From Gemmatimonadota bacterium (lineage in GTDB: Bacteria; Gemmatimonadota; Gemmatimonadetes; Gemmatimonadales; Gemmatimonadaceae): a stretch of DNA of 64,000 bases. Of this stretch, positions 7,687 through 15,905 are shown one piece after another; position 1 is the first letter of the stretch; each line of letters opens with the position of its first letter. The translations under genes were made by a program, and so were the position numbers. The stretch covers positions 186,001-250,000 of the forward strand of contig JAQBPX010000011.1 in the NCBI GenBank assembly GCA_028287305.1. Direction: 5' to 3'. The notes beneath the pieces are model-generated. The model saw only the letters and a list, made by a program, of their open reading frames with translations, was not told the origin of the DNA and did not search any database.

Positions 7687-9783
7687 ATGACCAGGCTCCG
7701 CCTCGGGACCCTCGCGACCTTCGCCATCGTCGCCCTCGCGCTCCCGCCGTTCCACGCCGCCGTCGCCCAGGAACGCGAAGACCGCACCCTGCTCACCCAC
7801 GAGCAGATGACCGCGATCATCAACGAGGTCTCCGGCGAGCGCGCCATGCACCACCTCATGGAGCTCGTCCCCTACCAGCGCGTGCGCGCGCCCGAGGAAT
7901 ACAATGGGCCCTACCGCGAGAGTCGCGTCATCGCCGACTTCGCGCGGCAGTACGGCTTCAGCAACGTGACCATCGAGACGTACGGCGACCCCAAGGCCAC
8001 CACGCCGCAGCCCACGCAGGGCGAGCTGTGGATGACCACGCCGCGCAGCGTGAAGCTGTTCGACATCCAGGACCTCGCGCTCGCGCTCGCGAGTACCAAC
8101 GCGAATGGCGACATCAGCGGCGAGCTCGTCGACGTCGGCGCCGGCCGCGCCTCGGACCTCGAGGGCAAGGATCTCAAGGGCAAGTTCGCGCTCACGTCGG
8201 GCTCCACAGGCCAGGTCTACAATCGCGCGGTCGCCGCGGGCGCACTCGGCGTGCTCGGCATCAGCTCGATCGGCTACCAGCGCGCCGTCGACTTCCCCAA
8301 CCAGGTGCTCTGGTCCACGGTGAACGCGCAACCGGGCACGGTCGCGTGGTCCGTCACGCCCGAGGTCCAGCACAACCTGCAGGCGCTCGTGTTGCGCGGC
8401 GAGAAGATCACGATCCGCTCGATCACGAAGAGCGTGCTCGTGCCCAACAAGCAGGAGTACGTGCACGCCGAGATCCCCGGCGACGGAAGCACCACGCAGC
8501 AGGTCGGCATCAGCGGGCACCTCTACGAGGGCTTCATCAAGCAGGGCGCCAACGACGACAACTCCGGCTGCGCGCTCATCCTCGAGATCGGGCGCGCCTA
8601 CCTCAAGCTGATCGCCGAGGGAAAGCTCCCGCGCCCGAAGCGCACGATCAACTTCCAGTTCGTCCCCGAGATCGCCGGCACCAACGCCTACCTCGCCGCG
8701 CATCCCGACAAGGAGAAGGCGATCATTGGAACCCTCAACTTCGACATGGAAGGGCTGCGCGTCTCGCAGAGCCGCAGCTTCTGGGTGCTGCAGCGGACGC
8801 CCGACACCTTCCCGAGCTACCTGAACGACATCGCGCAGAGCACCATGGAGTACGTCGCCGACGTCAGCCGAGAGCGCGTGCGCTTCCGTCGCTCGCTGTC
8901 GGGCTACGCGCCCACGCAGCCGGTCGAGAGCCCGCGCGGCAGCAAGGACGCGTTCTATATCAAGGTCGACAAGCACTACGGTTCCAGCGACCACGTGACG
9001 TACATGCAGCACGGCATCCCTGCCGTCATGTTCATCACCTGGCCGGACATGTGGTATCACTCGTCGGAGGACACGCCCGACAAGCAGGATCCCACGCAGT
9101 ACAAGCGCGCCGCCGCGGTGGGACTCGGCTCACTCGCCGCACTTTCCATCGGTACCGATGAAATGGCCGCGCGCATCGTGAACGACAACCTCGGTCGCGG
9201 GCTCTCCCGCATGGGCGAGTCGCACATCAAGGCACTCGGCTACATGGCCGACGCGACGGACAACGTAGCGCTCCTCACCGGCTACCTCGAGGCGAAGAAC
9301 GCGATTCGTCACCAGGCCGAGGTCGAGAAGGCCGTCGTGCGCACCGCGAGCGTGCTCTGGACCGACACGACCGCGGGACGCAAGCGCACCAGCGCCTTCC
9401 AGCCGCTGATCGACCAGCGCGCTGCGTCGCTCTTGAATGAAGTGAAGGCGGCGTACCAGCTGCAGGCGATGCAGCGCGGTGCGCCTGCGGTGGAACCAAC
9501 GGTGAGTGCCGCCGAGAAGGAGGCAGCGTCGCTAGTGGTGGAAGTCGTCCCGCGCGTGGCGGGTGCGCCGGCGGCGCCGCGACCCGCTTCAACCACGCCG
9601 GCTCCGCCACTCCCCGATGAGTACTCGGCCGAGCTGTCACTGCTGCAGGCGAAGGGGATGACCGTGCTGCAGATTCGCGACTTCCTGTCGGGCGAGTTCA
9701 CGCCGCTGTCGCTGCAGGAGCTGATGGCGGTGCTGAGGTATCGTGAGGCGCAAGGGACGATCAGGCTGGTGGCGAGGCGTTAG
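7687..9783 (+). CDS. Secreted M28-family zinc peptidase with PA domain
   Basis: A 698-aa exported aminopeptidase-like enzyme. A signal peptide (MTRLRLGTLATFAIVALALPP...AVAQ) precedes a region with the GKFALTSGSTGQVYNRAVAAGALGVLG pattern of an inserted PA domain (about 165-210). The M28 di-zinc ligands are visible: H278 (SGHLYEG), Asp in GANDDNSG (about 291), E328 (PEIAG), D353 (NFDMEG) and H458 (YHSSEDTPD). The C-terminal roughly 200 residues are helical with an Ala/Pro-rich linker. It probably trims peptides outside the cytoplasm. The start is chosen because the signal peptide begins there. Confidence 0.85.
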   Translation: MTRLRLGTLATFAIVALALPPFHAAVAQEREDRTLLTHEQMTAIINEVSGERAMHHLMELVPYQRVRAPEEYNGPYRESRVIADFARQYGFSNVTIETYGDPKATTPQPTQGELWMTTPRSVKLFDIQDLALALASTNANGDISGELVDVGAGRASDLEGKDLKGKFALTSGSTGQVYNRAVAAGALGVLGISSIGYQRAVDFPNQVLWSTVNAQPGTVAWSVTPEVQHNLQALVLRGEKITIRSITKSVLVPNKQEYVHAEIPGDGSTTQQVGISGHLYEGFIKQGANDDNSGCALILEIGRAYLKLIAEGKLPRPKRTINFQFVPEIAGTNAYLAAHPDKEKAIIGTLNFDMEGLRVSQSRSFWVLQRTPDTFPSYLNDIAQSTMEYVADVSRERVRFRRSLSGYAPTQPVESPRGSKDAFYIKVDKHYGSSDHVTYMQHGIPAVMFITWPDMWYHSSEDTPDKQDPTQYKRAAAVGLGSLAALSIGTDEMAARIVNDNLGRGLSRMGESHIKALGYMADATDNVALLTGYLEAKNAIRHQAEVEKAVVRTASVLWTDTTAGRKRTSAFQPLIDQRAASLLNEVKAAYQLQAMQRGAPAVEPTVSAAEKEAASLVVEVVPRVAGAPAAPRPASTTPAPPLPDEYSAELSLLQAKGMTVLQIRDFLSGEFTPLSLQELMAVLRYREAQGTIRLVARR

Positions 9784-9803
9784 GGTTTCGCGCGTCTTCA
9801 AGT

Positions 9804-9998
9804 TCAGGGCATTGGTACTTCCAGGTCCTTGCAGATCTTGCGGGCCAGGAAGTCCTTGATCTCGCGATGACGCGGGATGGTCGAGACCTTTCGCGTTCCT
9901 GAGTGCACGAAAATCGAATGGCTGGCGCCTTCTCGGAGAAGACGACAGCCATTGTTTTCGAGGTGGCGTATGAGGTCGATCCGCTTCACGACGTCCAA
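9804..9998 (-). CDS. hicA: HicA-type toxin (mRNA interferase)
   Basis: A 64-aa double-stranded-RNA-binding-fold protein. The motif LENNGCRLLREGASHSIFVH matches HicA (G....r..GSH..f), with the catalytic histidine in GASHSIF and the conserved IPRHREIKDFLARKI helix. HicA cleaves mRNA when freed from HicB. It follows hicB on the same strand with a 13-base overlap. This is the reverse of the common hicA-hicB order but is known in many genomes. The pair sits between the M28 peptidase and a DinB-like gene. Confidence 0.85.
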   Translation of the reverse strand: MDVVKRIDLIRHLENNGCRLLREGASHSIFVHSGTRKVSTIPRHREIKDFLARKICKDLEVPMP

Positions 9999-10228
9999 GC
10001 CGACATCCGTTCACGAATCACGGTGATACCCGCGAGATCTTCCTCTGCGAGCGCTCGATTCGCCTCGAGGACCAGCTCAACGGCTTCACGAAGGTTCGCC
10101 CGCGCTTCTTCGAGCGTCTCGCCTTGCGTGTTCGCGCCGGGAAGCTCCTCTACGAACGCCACGTATCCCCCTTCAGGGGCCTCGCAAAATACGGCGGTCA
10201 GCTCGAGCGCCATCGGTTTGGCTGCCAT
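9986..10228 (-). CDS. hicB: HicB-type antitoxin
   Basis: An 80-aa protein with the HicB partial RNase-H-like fold: LTAVFCEAPEGGYVAFVEELPGANTQGETLEEARANLREAVELVLE. It has no C-terminal helix-turn-helix or ribbon-helix-helix DNA-binding domain, so autoregulation, if any, must use another route. It is the first gene of the pair, and the overlap with hicA links their translation. It neutralises HicA by binding over the active site (family knowledge). Confidence 0.85.
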   Translation of the reverse strand: MAAKPMALELTAVFCEAPEGGYVAFVEELPGANTQGETLEEARANLREAVELVLEANRALAEEDLAGITVIRERMSAWTS

Positions 10229-10291
10229 GCGGAAAAGCTAGCGAGATGAGAAGCGAATGTCGAATGCGCTACGCGCTACGCTGATTACCTC

Positions 10292-10870
10292 CTATCTGCC
10301 TGCCCGCCCCCACGCCGACGGCGGCACCATGCCCATCAGCCGCATGTAGCCGGCAATCTGGCTGTAGTGCTCCGCAAGGTCGGTGATCAGCAGCATGAGA
10401 TAACGTGCGCGCAACACGGTCTGCGGACCATTCGGCGTATCGACGGTGAACTCGTCAGCCAGTTGTGCGTCCGTCAGTCGTTCCACCGCAGCCCGGCAGA
10501 ACTGCAGCGATGCGCGCACTCGCGCGATCAGGGTGTCCTTGGGCCAGCGTGCCCTGATCGTATCGGCCAGCGAGTCCTTCGCCGACGGGACGTCTGCCTG
10601 GCCGCCGATGGTCGAGCAAAGTTGATAGTTCGCGCGCTCGAGGTGCTGCGCGATGAACCCGACGCTCTGCTGCGGCGGGGTGGGCCGGAAGCCGTACCGC
10701 GTCTCGGGAATGGAGTCGAACGCCTGCAGCAGCCATCCTCCGTACGGCTGGCCGTACGAGAGGAAGGTGCGGGCGACCGCATTCGGCTCCGCCGAGCGGG
10801 TGTGCTTCGGGAGCTGCGCGAGGAGCGCGGCCGGCAGGCAGAGAAGCGCAATCAGCGCGACGCGTCGCAT
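10292..10870 (-). CDS. Exported DinB-like four-helix protein
   Basis: A 192-aa protein starting with a signal peptide (MRRVALIALLCLPAALLAQ). The rest is a four-helix bundle of DinB/YfiT type: GWLLQAFDSIPETRYGFRPTPPQQSVGFIAQHLERANYQLC, then a C-terminal helix with DLAEHYSQIAGYMRLMGMVPPS. The histidines in AQHLER and AEHYSQ fit two of the metal ligands of the family. DinB-like proteins include metal-dependent thiol transferases, though many have no known activity; an exported one is less usual. Its start overlaps the end of the upstream lipoprotein gene by 19 bases. Confidence 0.7.
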   Translation of the reverse strand: MRRVALIALLCLPAALLAQLPKHTRSAEPNAVARTFLSYGQPYGGWLLQAFDSIPETRYGFRPTPPQQSVGFIAQHLERANYQLCSTIGGQADVPSAKDSLADTIRARWPKDTLIARVRASLQFCRAAVERLTDAQLADEFTVDTPNGPQTVLRARYLMLLITDLAEHYSQIAGYMRLMGMVPPSAWGRAGR

Positions 10871-11556
10871 ATCGGGGAGGTTTGGGGAACGCTGCGGGGC
10901 GTGGGCGTACCCGAGCTGTCGCGCGCGGTTCCGTTGACGAGTGCGCGCACCACCGACGGCGCATCCGTCGGGACATGCCCGCTCATCCACGTTGCAAGGC
11001 GTCGTTCCATACCATCAGAATCACTAGCTGCGAGCGCGATCTCGCGTCCGTCGCTCGAGAGCAGCCACGTCCAGTCGTACGACCCGCCCTCATTCGGCCA
11101 GTAGCGATGCTGATCCACCAGAAGGCAGCCGGACAGCGGCCCAGTGGGAACGATCTCGAGGCTGTTCGCAGGCGCAACGAACCGCTCACGCCCGCTGGCC
11201 AGGTCGACTGCGTGCACGGCAGCCGACGTCACCCATGCCGTGCTGAGGAAATACAGTCGATGTCCGTCGGGCGAGAACCGAGGCGAGGAGATCGACGCGA
11301 TCGCGCGCTCCACGCTGTCCGATGCTCGCCCGCTCACGAGCAGCCGAGCGTTCGACCCGTCAGCGCTTGCGATCCAGAGCTCGGTGGCCTCCTGCTCCTC
11401 GAGCGAAGTCTGCACGAGGCGCCGAGGCGTCGCCTGCACGAACGCGACGCGTCCGTCAGCCGCGCGGGCGAGGCCGGTGTCTGGAAGCGAAATCCGCTCG
11501 GCACTTCGGCAAGACACAAGGCCAACGATGAGGACCAGCGCGAAGCCTCGGCTCAT
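10852..11556 (-). CDS. Lipoprotein with TolB-like PD40 repeats
   Basis: A 234-aa lipoprotein; MSRGFALVLIVGLVSC is a clear signal with lipobox Cys16. The mature part carries beta-propeller style repeats: ELWIASADGSNARLL, ISSPRFSPDGHRLYFLS and WLLSSDGREIALAA (the PD40/WD40-like pattern 'sPDG..i.f.s'). It has too few blades for a full propeller. It is probably a periplasmic protein of unknown role, co-transcribed with the DinB-like gene that overlaps its 3' end. Confidence 0.65.
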   Translation of the reverse strand: MSRGFALVLIVGLVSCRSAERISLPDTGLARAADGRVAFVQATPRRLVQTSLEEQEATELWIASADGSNARLLVSGRASDSVERAIASISSPRFSPDGHRLYFLSTAWVTSAAVHAVDLASGRERFVAPANSLEIVPTGPLSGCLLVDQHRYWPNEGGSYDWTWLLSSDGREIALAASDSDGMERRLATWMSGHVPTDAPSVVRALVNGTARDSSGTPTPRSVPQTSPICDASR

Positions 11557-11629
11557 GACTGAAAGGTGCCTTGAGCGCAGGTGGAATCAAGATTCTGTAT
11601 CTTCGTGCACTCCCTCCGCTCCGGAAACA

Positions 11630-12160
11630 ATGCCCCGCTACATCGCCTTCATGCGCGCCCTCAACGTCGGCGGGCGCGTGATCAAGATGGACGAGCTCCG
11701 CGCCATGTTCGAGTCGCTGAAGCTCGCCGACGTCGAGTCGTTCATCGCCAGCGGCAACATCATCTTCACCACGAAGGCCTCCAACGAGAAGGCGCTCGAG
11801 GCGAAGATCGAGAAGCACCTCGAGGCGGAGCTCGGCTACCGCTCCGAGGTCTTCCTCCGGACGCCGGCCGAGCTCCAGGCCATCGTAGACGGACAGCCCT
11901 TCCCCGACGCCGACCAGTTCACGCTCCACGTGATGTTCCTCGGCGCCGCACCCTCCGCCGACCAGAAAAAGGCGCTGAAGGCGCTCGAGACGCCCTCGGA
12001 CGAGTTCCGTGTCATCGGACGCGAGGCGTACTGGCTCTGCCGGGTACGATTCAACGAGACCAAGGTCTCGCCGGCCAAGCTGGCAAAGGCCCTGGGGCCA
12101 TCCACGGCCAGGAACATCACCACGGTGCGGAAGCTGGCCGCCAAGTACCCCCAGGGCTGA
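11630..12160 (+). CDS. DUF1697 protein
   Basis: A 176-aa cytoplasmic protein. It opens MPRYIAFMRALNVGGRVIKMDELRAMFE and continues with VESFIASGNIIFTTK, exactly the pattern of DUF1697 (YIALLRGINVGG..; V.TYIQSGNVVF). The C-terminal part has RNITTVRKLA (usual T.RNW.T). Length matches the family, whose function is unknown. The ATG at 11630 begins the conserved motif; extending upstream would run into sequence that is antisense to the lipoprotein gene. Confidence 0.85.
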   Translation: MPRYIAFMRALNVGGRVIKMDELRAMFESLKLADVESFIASGNIIFTTKASNEKALEAKIEKHLEAELGYRSEVFLRTPAELQAIVDGQPFPDADQFTLHVMFLGAAPSADQKKALKALETPSDEFRVIGREAYWLCRVRFNETKVSPAKLAKALGPSTARNITTVRKLAAKYPQG

Positions 12161-12197
12161 CGGACGCGACGGCACGAGTGTCGCATTAGAACAGGGC

Positions 12198-13955
12198 ATG
12201 AGCGACAAGAAGGAAGCGGCGCCCGACCTGCAGGCCCTCCAGGACACGTACGACATCCAGGGCGAGCTCAGCGGCCGGGAGGACATGCGCACCTTTCTGG
12301 GGCGGATGAAGAATCCGGACTCCAAGCGGCGCGACGACCAGCGCGACGTGTTGATCGCCATCGCCCGCCCCCCCGCGAACGACGAGGGGAACGCGATGTC
12401 GCACCTCGCCGCCGACACCAAGCTCCTGGCCACGCACCAGCATCGTCGCCTGCTCCCGATCCTCGAAGGGCGCTGGACCGGAAACGACGAGTTCGCGATC
12501 GTCACGCAGCGCGCGCCCTGGCCGTCGCTCTCGCAGAAGCTCGCCACCGGCGAGCACTTCACCACCCCGCGCATCGCCGCGATCCTCCGCGAGGTGAATG
12601 GGCTGCTCGAGTGGGCGCGCGAGCAGAACATCGTGCACCGCAAGGTCACGCCCGACACGATCTACCTGGAGCCGCGCACCGACCGCGTGCTCATCTCCTT
12701 CGCGCTCTCGGCGCTCCCGCGCTTCCAGCGAAGCGAAGCTGCCGTCGACGCGCGCACCATCGCGCAGCTCACGTGGGCGATGCTCACGCGCAACGCGAAG
12801 CCGGGCGACGACGCGGAGAAGCAGCTCGCCGAGCTGCGCACCGACCTCCCCGAGCGCCTACATGCGGACACCGCGCGCCTCCTCAAGCTCGAGGACGGCG
12901 CCGAGGAGCCCGACGTCCGCAGCTACCTAGCTCTCGTGGGCATGGCGGATCCGCTCGCCGCCGGTGAGTCCGAGGCAGCCCGCATCCGCGCCGAGGTGCT
13001 CGAGGAGCAGCGAGTGGAGCGCGAGAAGCTCGCGAACGAGCGCGCCGCGTTCGAGCGCGAGATCGCACTCGAGCGCGAGAAGTTCGCCGCCGAGAAGGCA
13101 GAGCTAGAGCGACGCATTGCCGAGGAGCGCGCCGACCTCCAGAAGGCGGTCGCTGCCGAGCGCACCACGCTCGCGCAGCACCGCGACGAAGTCGATCGCA
13201 GCGTCGCCGAGCAGCGCGCGCAACTCGAGGCGGCAGCGCTCAAGGATCGCGAGGAGCTCGAGGCGCTGAAGGAAGAGGTGCGTCGCGCTGGTGCGGCCGA
13301 AATCGAGAAGAAGCGCCAGGCGGCGCTCGACGAATTGCTCGAGGCGCAGCCCGAGTTCGACGAGAGTCCACTCGGCGCCCCGCTGTACGTGCCGAGCGCG
13401 CTGGACCTGCCCACGGTGGAACTGCCGCCGGAGCTGGAGGAGACGCCGATTCTTCCCGCGCCCGCGCCGCTGCCGGAGCTCGAGCAGGACATTCCTCGGA
13501 CGCGTGAAGAAGAAGTCGTGAGGGGCGATGGGCAGCCCGACAAGGGGCGCCCGAAGTGGTTGATCCCCGCAGCGGCTGCGGCGGTGATCGCCATCGCGGC
13601 GACGACCGCGGTTGGATTGTCGAGCAAGCGCAGCGCTGCGCCTGTCGCGCAGCAGACGGTGGCGGTCGCGCCGGCTGCAAGCCATATCGTGCCGCCCGCG
13701 CGGATCGTTCTCGACTCCTCTGGTGGCACGCTCGGCCAGGCGTGGGGCGCCGACAGCGTGACGCGAATCAAGGCGCGCCCACTCGGCGCACCCGCGCCGG
13801 TGAAGAAGAAGCGCGTGGTGGTGGACAGCCTGGCGCCGCGCGACTCGCTGGCGCCCCGGCCGGCTCCCAGGCCGGCGCAGAAGGCGGACAGCATCTTCAG
13901 GATTGACAGCGTGAGGAAGACGGGGTCTGATACGACCCATGCCCGAACTCCCTGA
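12198..13955 (+). CDS. Membrane-anchored pseudokinase with coiled coil
   Basis: A 585-aa protein. Residues about 17-245 follow a Ser/Thr-kinase-like layout, but each catalytic element is lost. The glycine loop is absent, the VAIK lysine is missing (LIAIARP, 52-58), HRD reads HRK (148 onward: VHRKVTPDTIYL) and DFG reads SFA (168 region). Residues about 260-390 are a long Glu/Arg/Ala coiled coil (EREKLANERAAFEREIALE...). A Pro/Glu-rich stretch, one membrane helix (about 453-475, WLIPAAAAAVIAIAATTAVGL) and a basic, proline-rich tail follow. It likely acts as a scaffold or nucleotide-independent sensor. It overlaps the glycosylase gene by 17 bases. Confidence 0.75.
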   Translation: MSDKKEAAPDLQALQDTYDIQGELSGREDMRTFLGRMKNPDSKRRDDQRDVLIAIARPPANDEGNAMSHLAADTKLLATHQHRRLLPILEGRWTGNDEFAIVTQRAPWPSLSQKLATGEHFTTPRIAAILREVNGLLEWAREQNIVHRKVTPDTIYLEPRTDRVLISFALSALPRFQRSEAAVDARTIAQLTWAMLTRNAKPGDDAEKQLAELRTDLPERLHADTARLLKLEDGAEEPDVRSYLALVGMADPLAAGESEAARIRAEVLEEQRVEREKLANERAAFEREIALEREKFAAEKAELERRIAEERADLQKAVAAERTTLAQHRDEVDRSVAEQRAQLEAAALKDREELEALKEEVRRAGAAEIEKKRQAALDELLEAQPEFDESPLGAPLYVPSALDLPTVELPPELEETPILPAPAPLPELEQDIPRTREEEVVRGDGQPDKGRPKWLIPAAAAAVIAIAATTAVGLSSKRSAAPVAQQTVAVAPAASHIVPPARIVLDSSGGTLGQAWGADSVTRIKARPLGAPAPVKKKRVVVDSLAPRDSLAPRPAPRPAQKADSIFRIDSVRKTGSDTTHARTP

Positions 13956-14826
13956 CGTCACGCTCTACGTGGAAGCGCTCGACGCGCGCGTTGTCGGGCA
14001 ACCATTGCTGGAATGCGTGATCCTCAGCCCGTTCGTGCTTCGCTCGTTCGACCCGCCACTCTCAAGCGTGGCGGGTCGTATCGTTCGCGGGGTGCAGCGC
14101 ATGGGCAAGCGCATCGTGCTCGAGCTGGACGACGAGCACTTCATCGTGATCCACCTGATGATCGCGGGTCGACTGCGCTGGACGCCTGCGACGTCACGCA
14201 AGAGGGCGCCGACGAAGTTCACGCTCGCGGAGCTTCGCTTCCCGAATGGAACGGTGGTGTTCACCGAGGCGGGGTCGCAGCGGCGTGCATCCATTCACCT
14301 GGTGAATGGCCGCGAGAACCTGGCGCCCTTCGAGCGTGGCGGACTCGAGGTGCTGGACGCGAGCGAGGCGGAATTCGCGGAGCGGCTCAGGAGCGAGAAC
14401 CACACAATGAAGCGCGCGCTCACCGACCCGAGGCTGTTCAGCGGGATCGGCAACACGTACTCAGACGAGATCCTGCATCGCGCGAGGCTGTCGCCGATGA
14501 AGCTCACGTCGCGGCTCTCGGAGGACGAGGTCACTCGGCTGTTCCCAGCGACGGTCGCGACGCTGGTGGACTGGACGACGCGGCTTCGCGAAGAGCTGCA
14601 GGGAGAGTTTCCGGACAAGGTCACCGCGTTCCACGAAGGGATGGCGGTGCATGGGCGCTACAACCAGCCGTGCCCCGACTGCGGAGCTCCCGTGCAACGG
14701 ATCCGCTACAAGTCGAACGAGACCAACTACTGCGCGCGGTGCCAGACGGAGGGCCGCCTGCTGGCGGATCGGGGCTTGTCGCGGTTGTTGAAAGAGGATT
14801 GGCCGAGATCGCTGGACGAGCTCTAG
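13939..14826 (+). CDS. Fpg/Nei-family DNA glycosylase
   Basis: A 295-aa base-excision repair enzyme. After Met1 removal the N-terminus is PELPDV, giving the catalytic proline and Glu3; MGKRIVLEL carries the conserved lysine of the N-terminal domain. The H2TH region is around TDPRLFSGIGNTYSDEILHRARLSP. A C-terminal zinc finger has four cysteines (CPDCGAP ... NYCARCQTEGR). PELPDV instead of PELPEV and the TEAGSQRRASIHLV insert differ from standard MutM, so the 8-oxoguanine versus oxidised pyrimidine preference cannot be set. The gene overlaps the pseudokinase gene. Confidence 0.85.
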   Translation: MPELPDVTLYVEALDARVVGQPLLECVILSPFVLRSFDPPLSSVAGRIVRGVQRMGKRIVLELDDEHFIVIHLMIAGRLRWTPATSRKRAPTKFTLAELRFPNGTVVFTEAGSQRRASIHLVNGRENLAPFERGGLEVLDASEAEFAERLRSENHTMKRALTDPRLFSGIGNTYSDEILHRARLSPMKLTSRLSEDEVTRLFPATVATLVDWTTRLREELQGEFPDKVTAFHEGMAVHGRYNQPCPDCGAPVQRIRYKSNETNYCARCQTEGRLLADRGLSRLLKEDWPRSLDEL

Positions 14827-14832
14827 GCTTCG

Positions 14833-15005
14833 GTCACTGATGGCTTCTGGCTTCTGGCGCGGGCTGCAGTCTTCGGGCTTCAGTAACTACGGCGTCGGAA
14901 ACTGCCACGCAGCAGCCGCCGTGCCTGTAGCCCGAAGCCGTTCTTACTGTAGCCTGACGACCGTAGCCCGCGCCGGAAGCCCGAGGCCATTCTTTACTGT
15001 AGCCC
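14833..15005. repeat. Long imperfect intergenic palindrome R1
   Basis: Nearly the whole gap (14827-15064) folds on itself. The left arm 14833-14898 pairs with the right arm about 14931-15000; for example CTTCTGGCGCGGGCT on the left against AGCCCGCGCCGGAAG on the right, with mismatches. The word GGGC.T.AGTAA...CGGC occurs at 14875-14894 (plus) and 14937-14954 (minus), with a variant at 14985-15005 (minus). The same word recurs in R3 at 23304-23513. Confidence 0.7.
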
Positions 15006-15064
15006 GCGCTATCACGAGCGAACCATCCTGACCCGAATGGGTACTAAGGATGGGAGGGAATTCC

Positions 15065-15823
15065 ATGACTTCATTGAATGCCTGGGCCCGCAACGCGGGC
15101 CTCATCGCTCTCTTCGCCGCCGCGTCCGCCTCGCCAGCGCTCGCTCTCCAGGACCGCGCCCCCGACGACGGGCCTCGCGCCGTGGTCGAGCTCACCGAGG
15201 CCGACGTCGCTGCGTCCAACAAGAAGCTCGAGATGGCCTATGGCGCGCTCGTCGCCATGTGGAAGGATCGCTTCGACAAGCTCGGCACCCGCTTCGACGC
15301 GCCCGCCATCCTCGCCTATCGCGGCAACATCCGCACGAGCTGCGGCATCATGAGCCCCAGCAACGCCGCGTACTGCCCAACTCGCAACGCGATCTACTTC
15401 GACGAAGTGTTCGTCGCCGAGCAGGGGCGCATGGCCGCGCAGGCCCTCGGCACGGACGGCGACATGGCCGCGGTCGGCATCATCGCCCACGAGATGGGGC
15501 ACGCCGTGGCAGCCCAGCTCGGCCTCGACTCGCGAATCCCCTACGAGAATGAAGCGACCGCCGACTGCCTCGCCGGCGCGTTCGCCAACCAGAGCGAGAA
15601 GGACAAGTCGCTCGAGGCTGGCGACCTCGACGAGGCGTTCTTCGGAATGGCATCGGCTGGCGACCCAGCTCCGCCGACCACCGGTGATGGTCGCGTCGAC
15701 CGAATGATCGCCCGCCGTGCCGCCTACCTCGGCCACGGCACGCGGGAGCAGCGACTGTCGAACTTCAAGCTCGGCCTCAACGGCGGTGCCGGCGCCTGCC
15801 TGCCGGTGTTCCGGAGCTCGTAG
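15065..15823 (+). CDS. Exported neutral zinc metallopeptidase (YpfJ-like)
   Basis: A 252-aa protein. A signal peptide (LNAWARNAGLIALFAAASASPALA) is followed by a gluzincin/YpfJ-type catalytic region with HEMGH at about residue 142 and a downstream ENEATADCLAGAF segment, in which the Glu/Asp would supply the third zinc ligand. CGIMSPSNAAYCPTRNAIYFDE just before it matches the family's 'G.a..FYCp.d..iYlD' region. It is probably a periplasmic peptidase with unknown substrate. A perfect hairpin follows the stop codon by ten bases. Confidence 0.75.
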   Translation: MTSLNAWARNAGLIALFAAASASPALALQDRAPDDGPRAVVELTEADVAASNKKLEMAYGALVAMWKDRFDKLGTRFDAPAILAYRGNIRTSCGIMSPSNAAYCPTRNAIYFDEVFVAEQGRMAAQALGTDGDMAAVGIIAHEMGHAVAAQLGLDSRIPYENEATADCLAGAFANQSEKDKSLEAGDLDEAFFGMASAGDPAPPTTGDGRVDRMIARRAAYLGHGTREQRLSNFKLGLNGGAGACLPVFRSS

Positions 15824-15833
15824 CGGTCGCGAG

Positions 15834-15855
15834 CCGCCCGCCTTGAGGCGGGCGG
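15834..15855 (+). terminator. Hairpin after the YpfJ-like peptidase gene
   Basis: A perfect 9-bp stem (CCGCCCGCC / GGCGGGCGG) with a TTGA tetraloop begins ten bases after the stop codon. There is no T-run behind it, so it may stall or protect transcripts rather than terminate on its own. Confidence 0.4.
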
Positions 15856-15864
15856 TCCCGGGCG

Positions 15865-15872
15865 TAGCTTGA
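15865..15872 (+). promoter_or_regulatory. TAGCTTGA box, possible promoter element
   Basis: TAGCTTGA stands 33 bases before the M13 peptidase start. The identical octamer lies 36 bases before the metalloprotease gene at 31578. It resembles the TAnnTTTG -7 element of Bacteroidetes sigma factor; this reading is speculative. Confidence 0.25.
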
Positions 15873-15905
15873 GGGGGACGTCACTTCCTCCCGAGACACG
15901 CCCCC

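Noticed and set aside
7684-9060. A 458-codon minus-strand frame over the M28 peptidase
   Set aside because: It mirrors the codon bias of the real gene and shows no signal, motif or ribosome site.
14833-15005. Retron msr/msd region as an explanation for the long palindromes
   Set aside because: No reverse transcriptase gene is anywhere in the window and the palindromes lie in several unrelated gaps.
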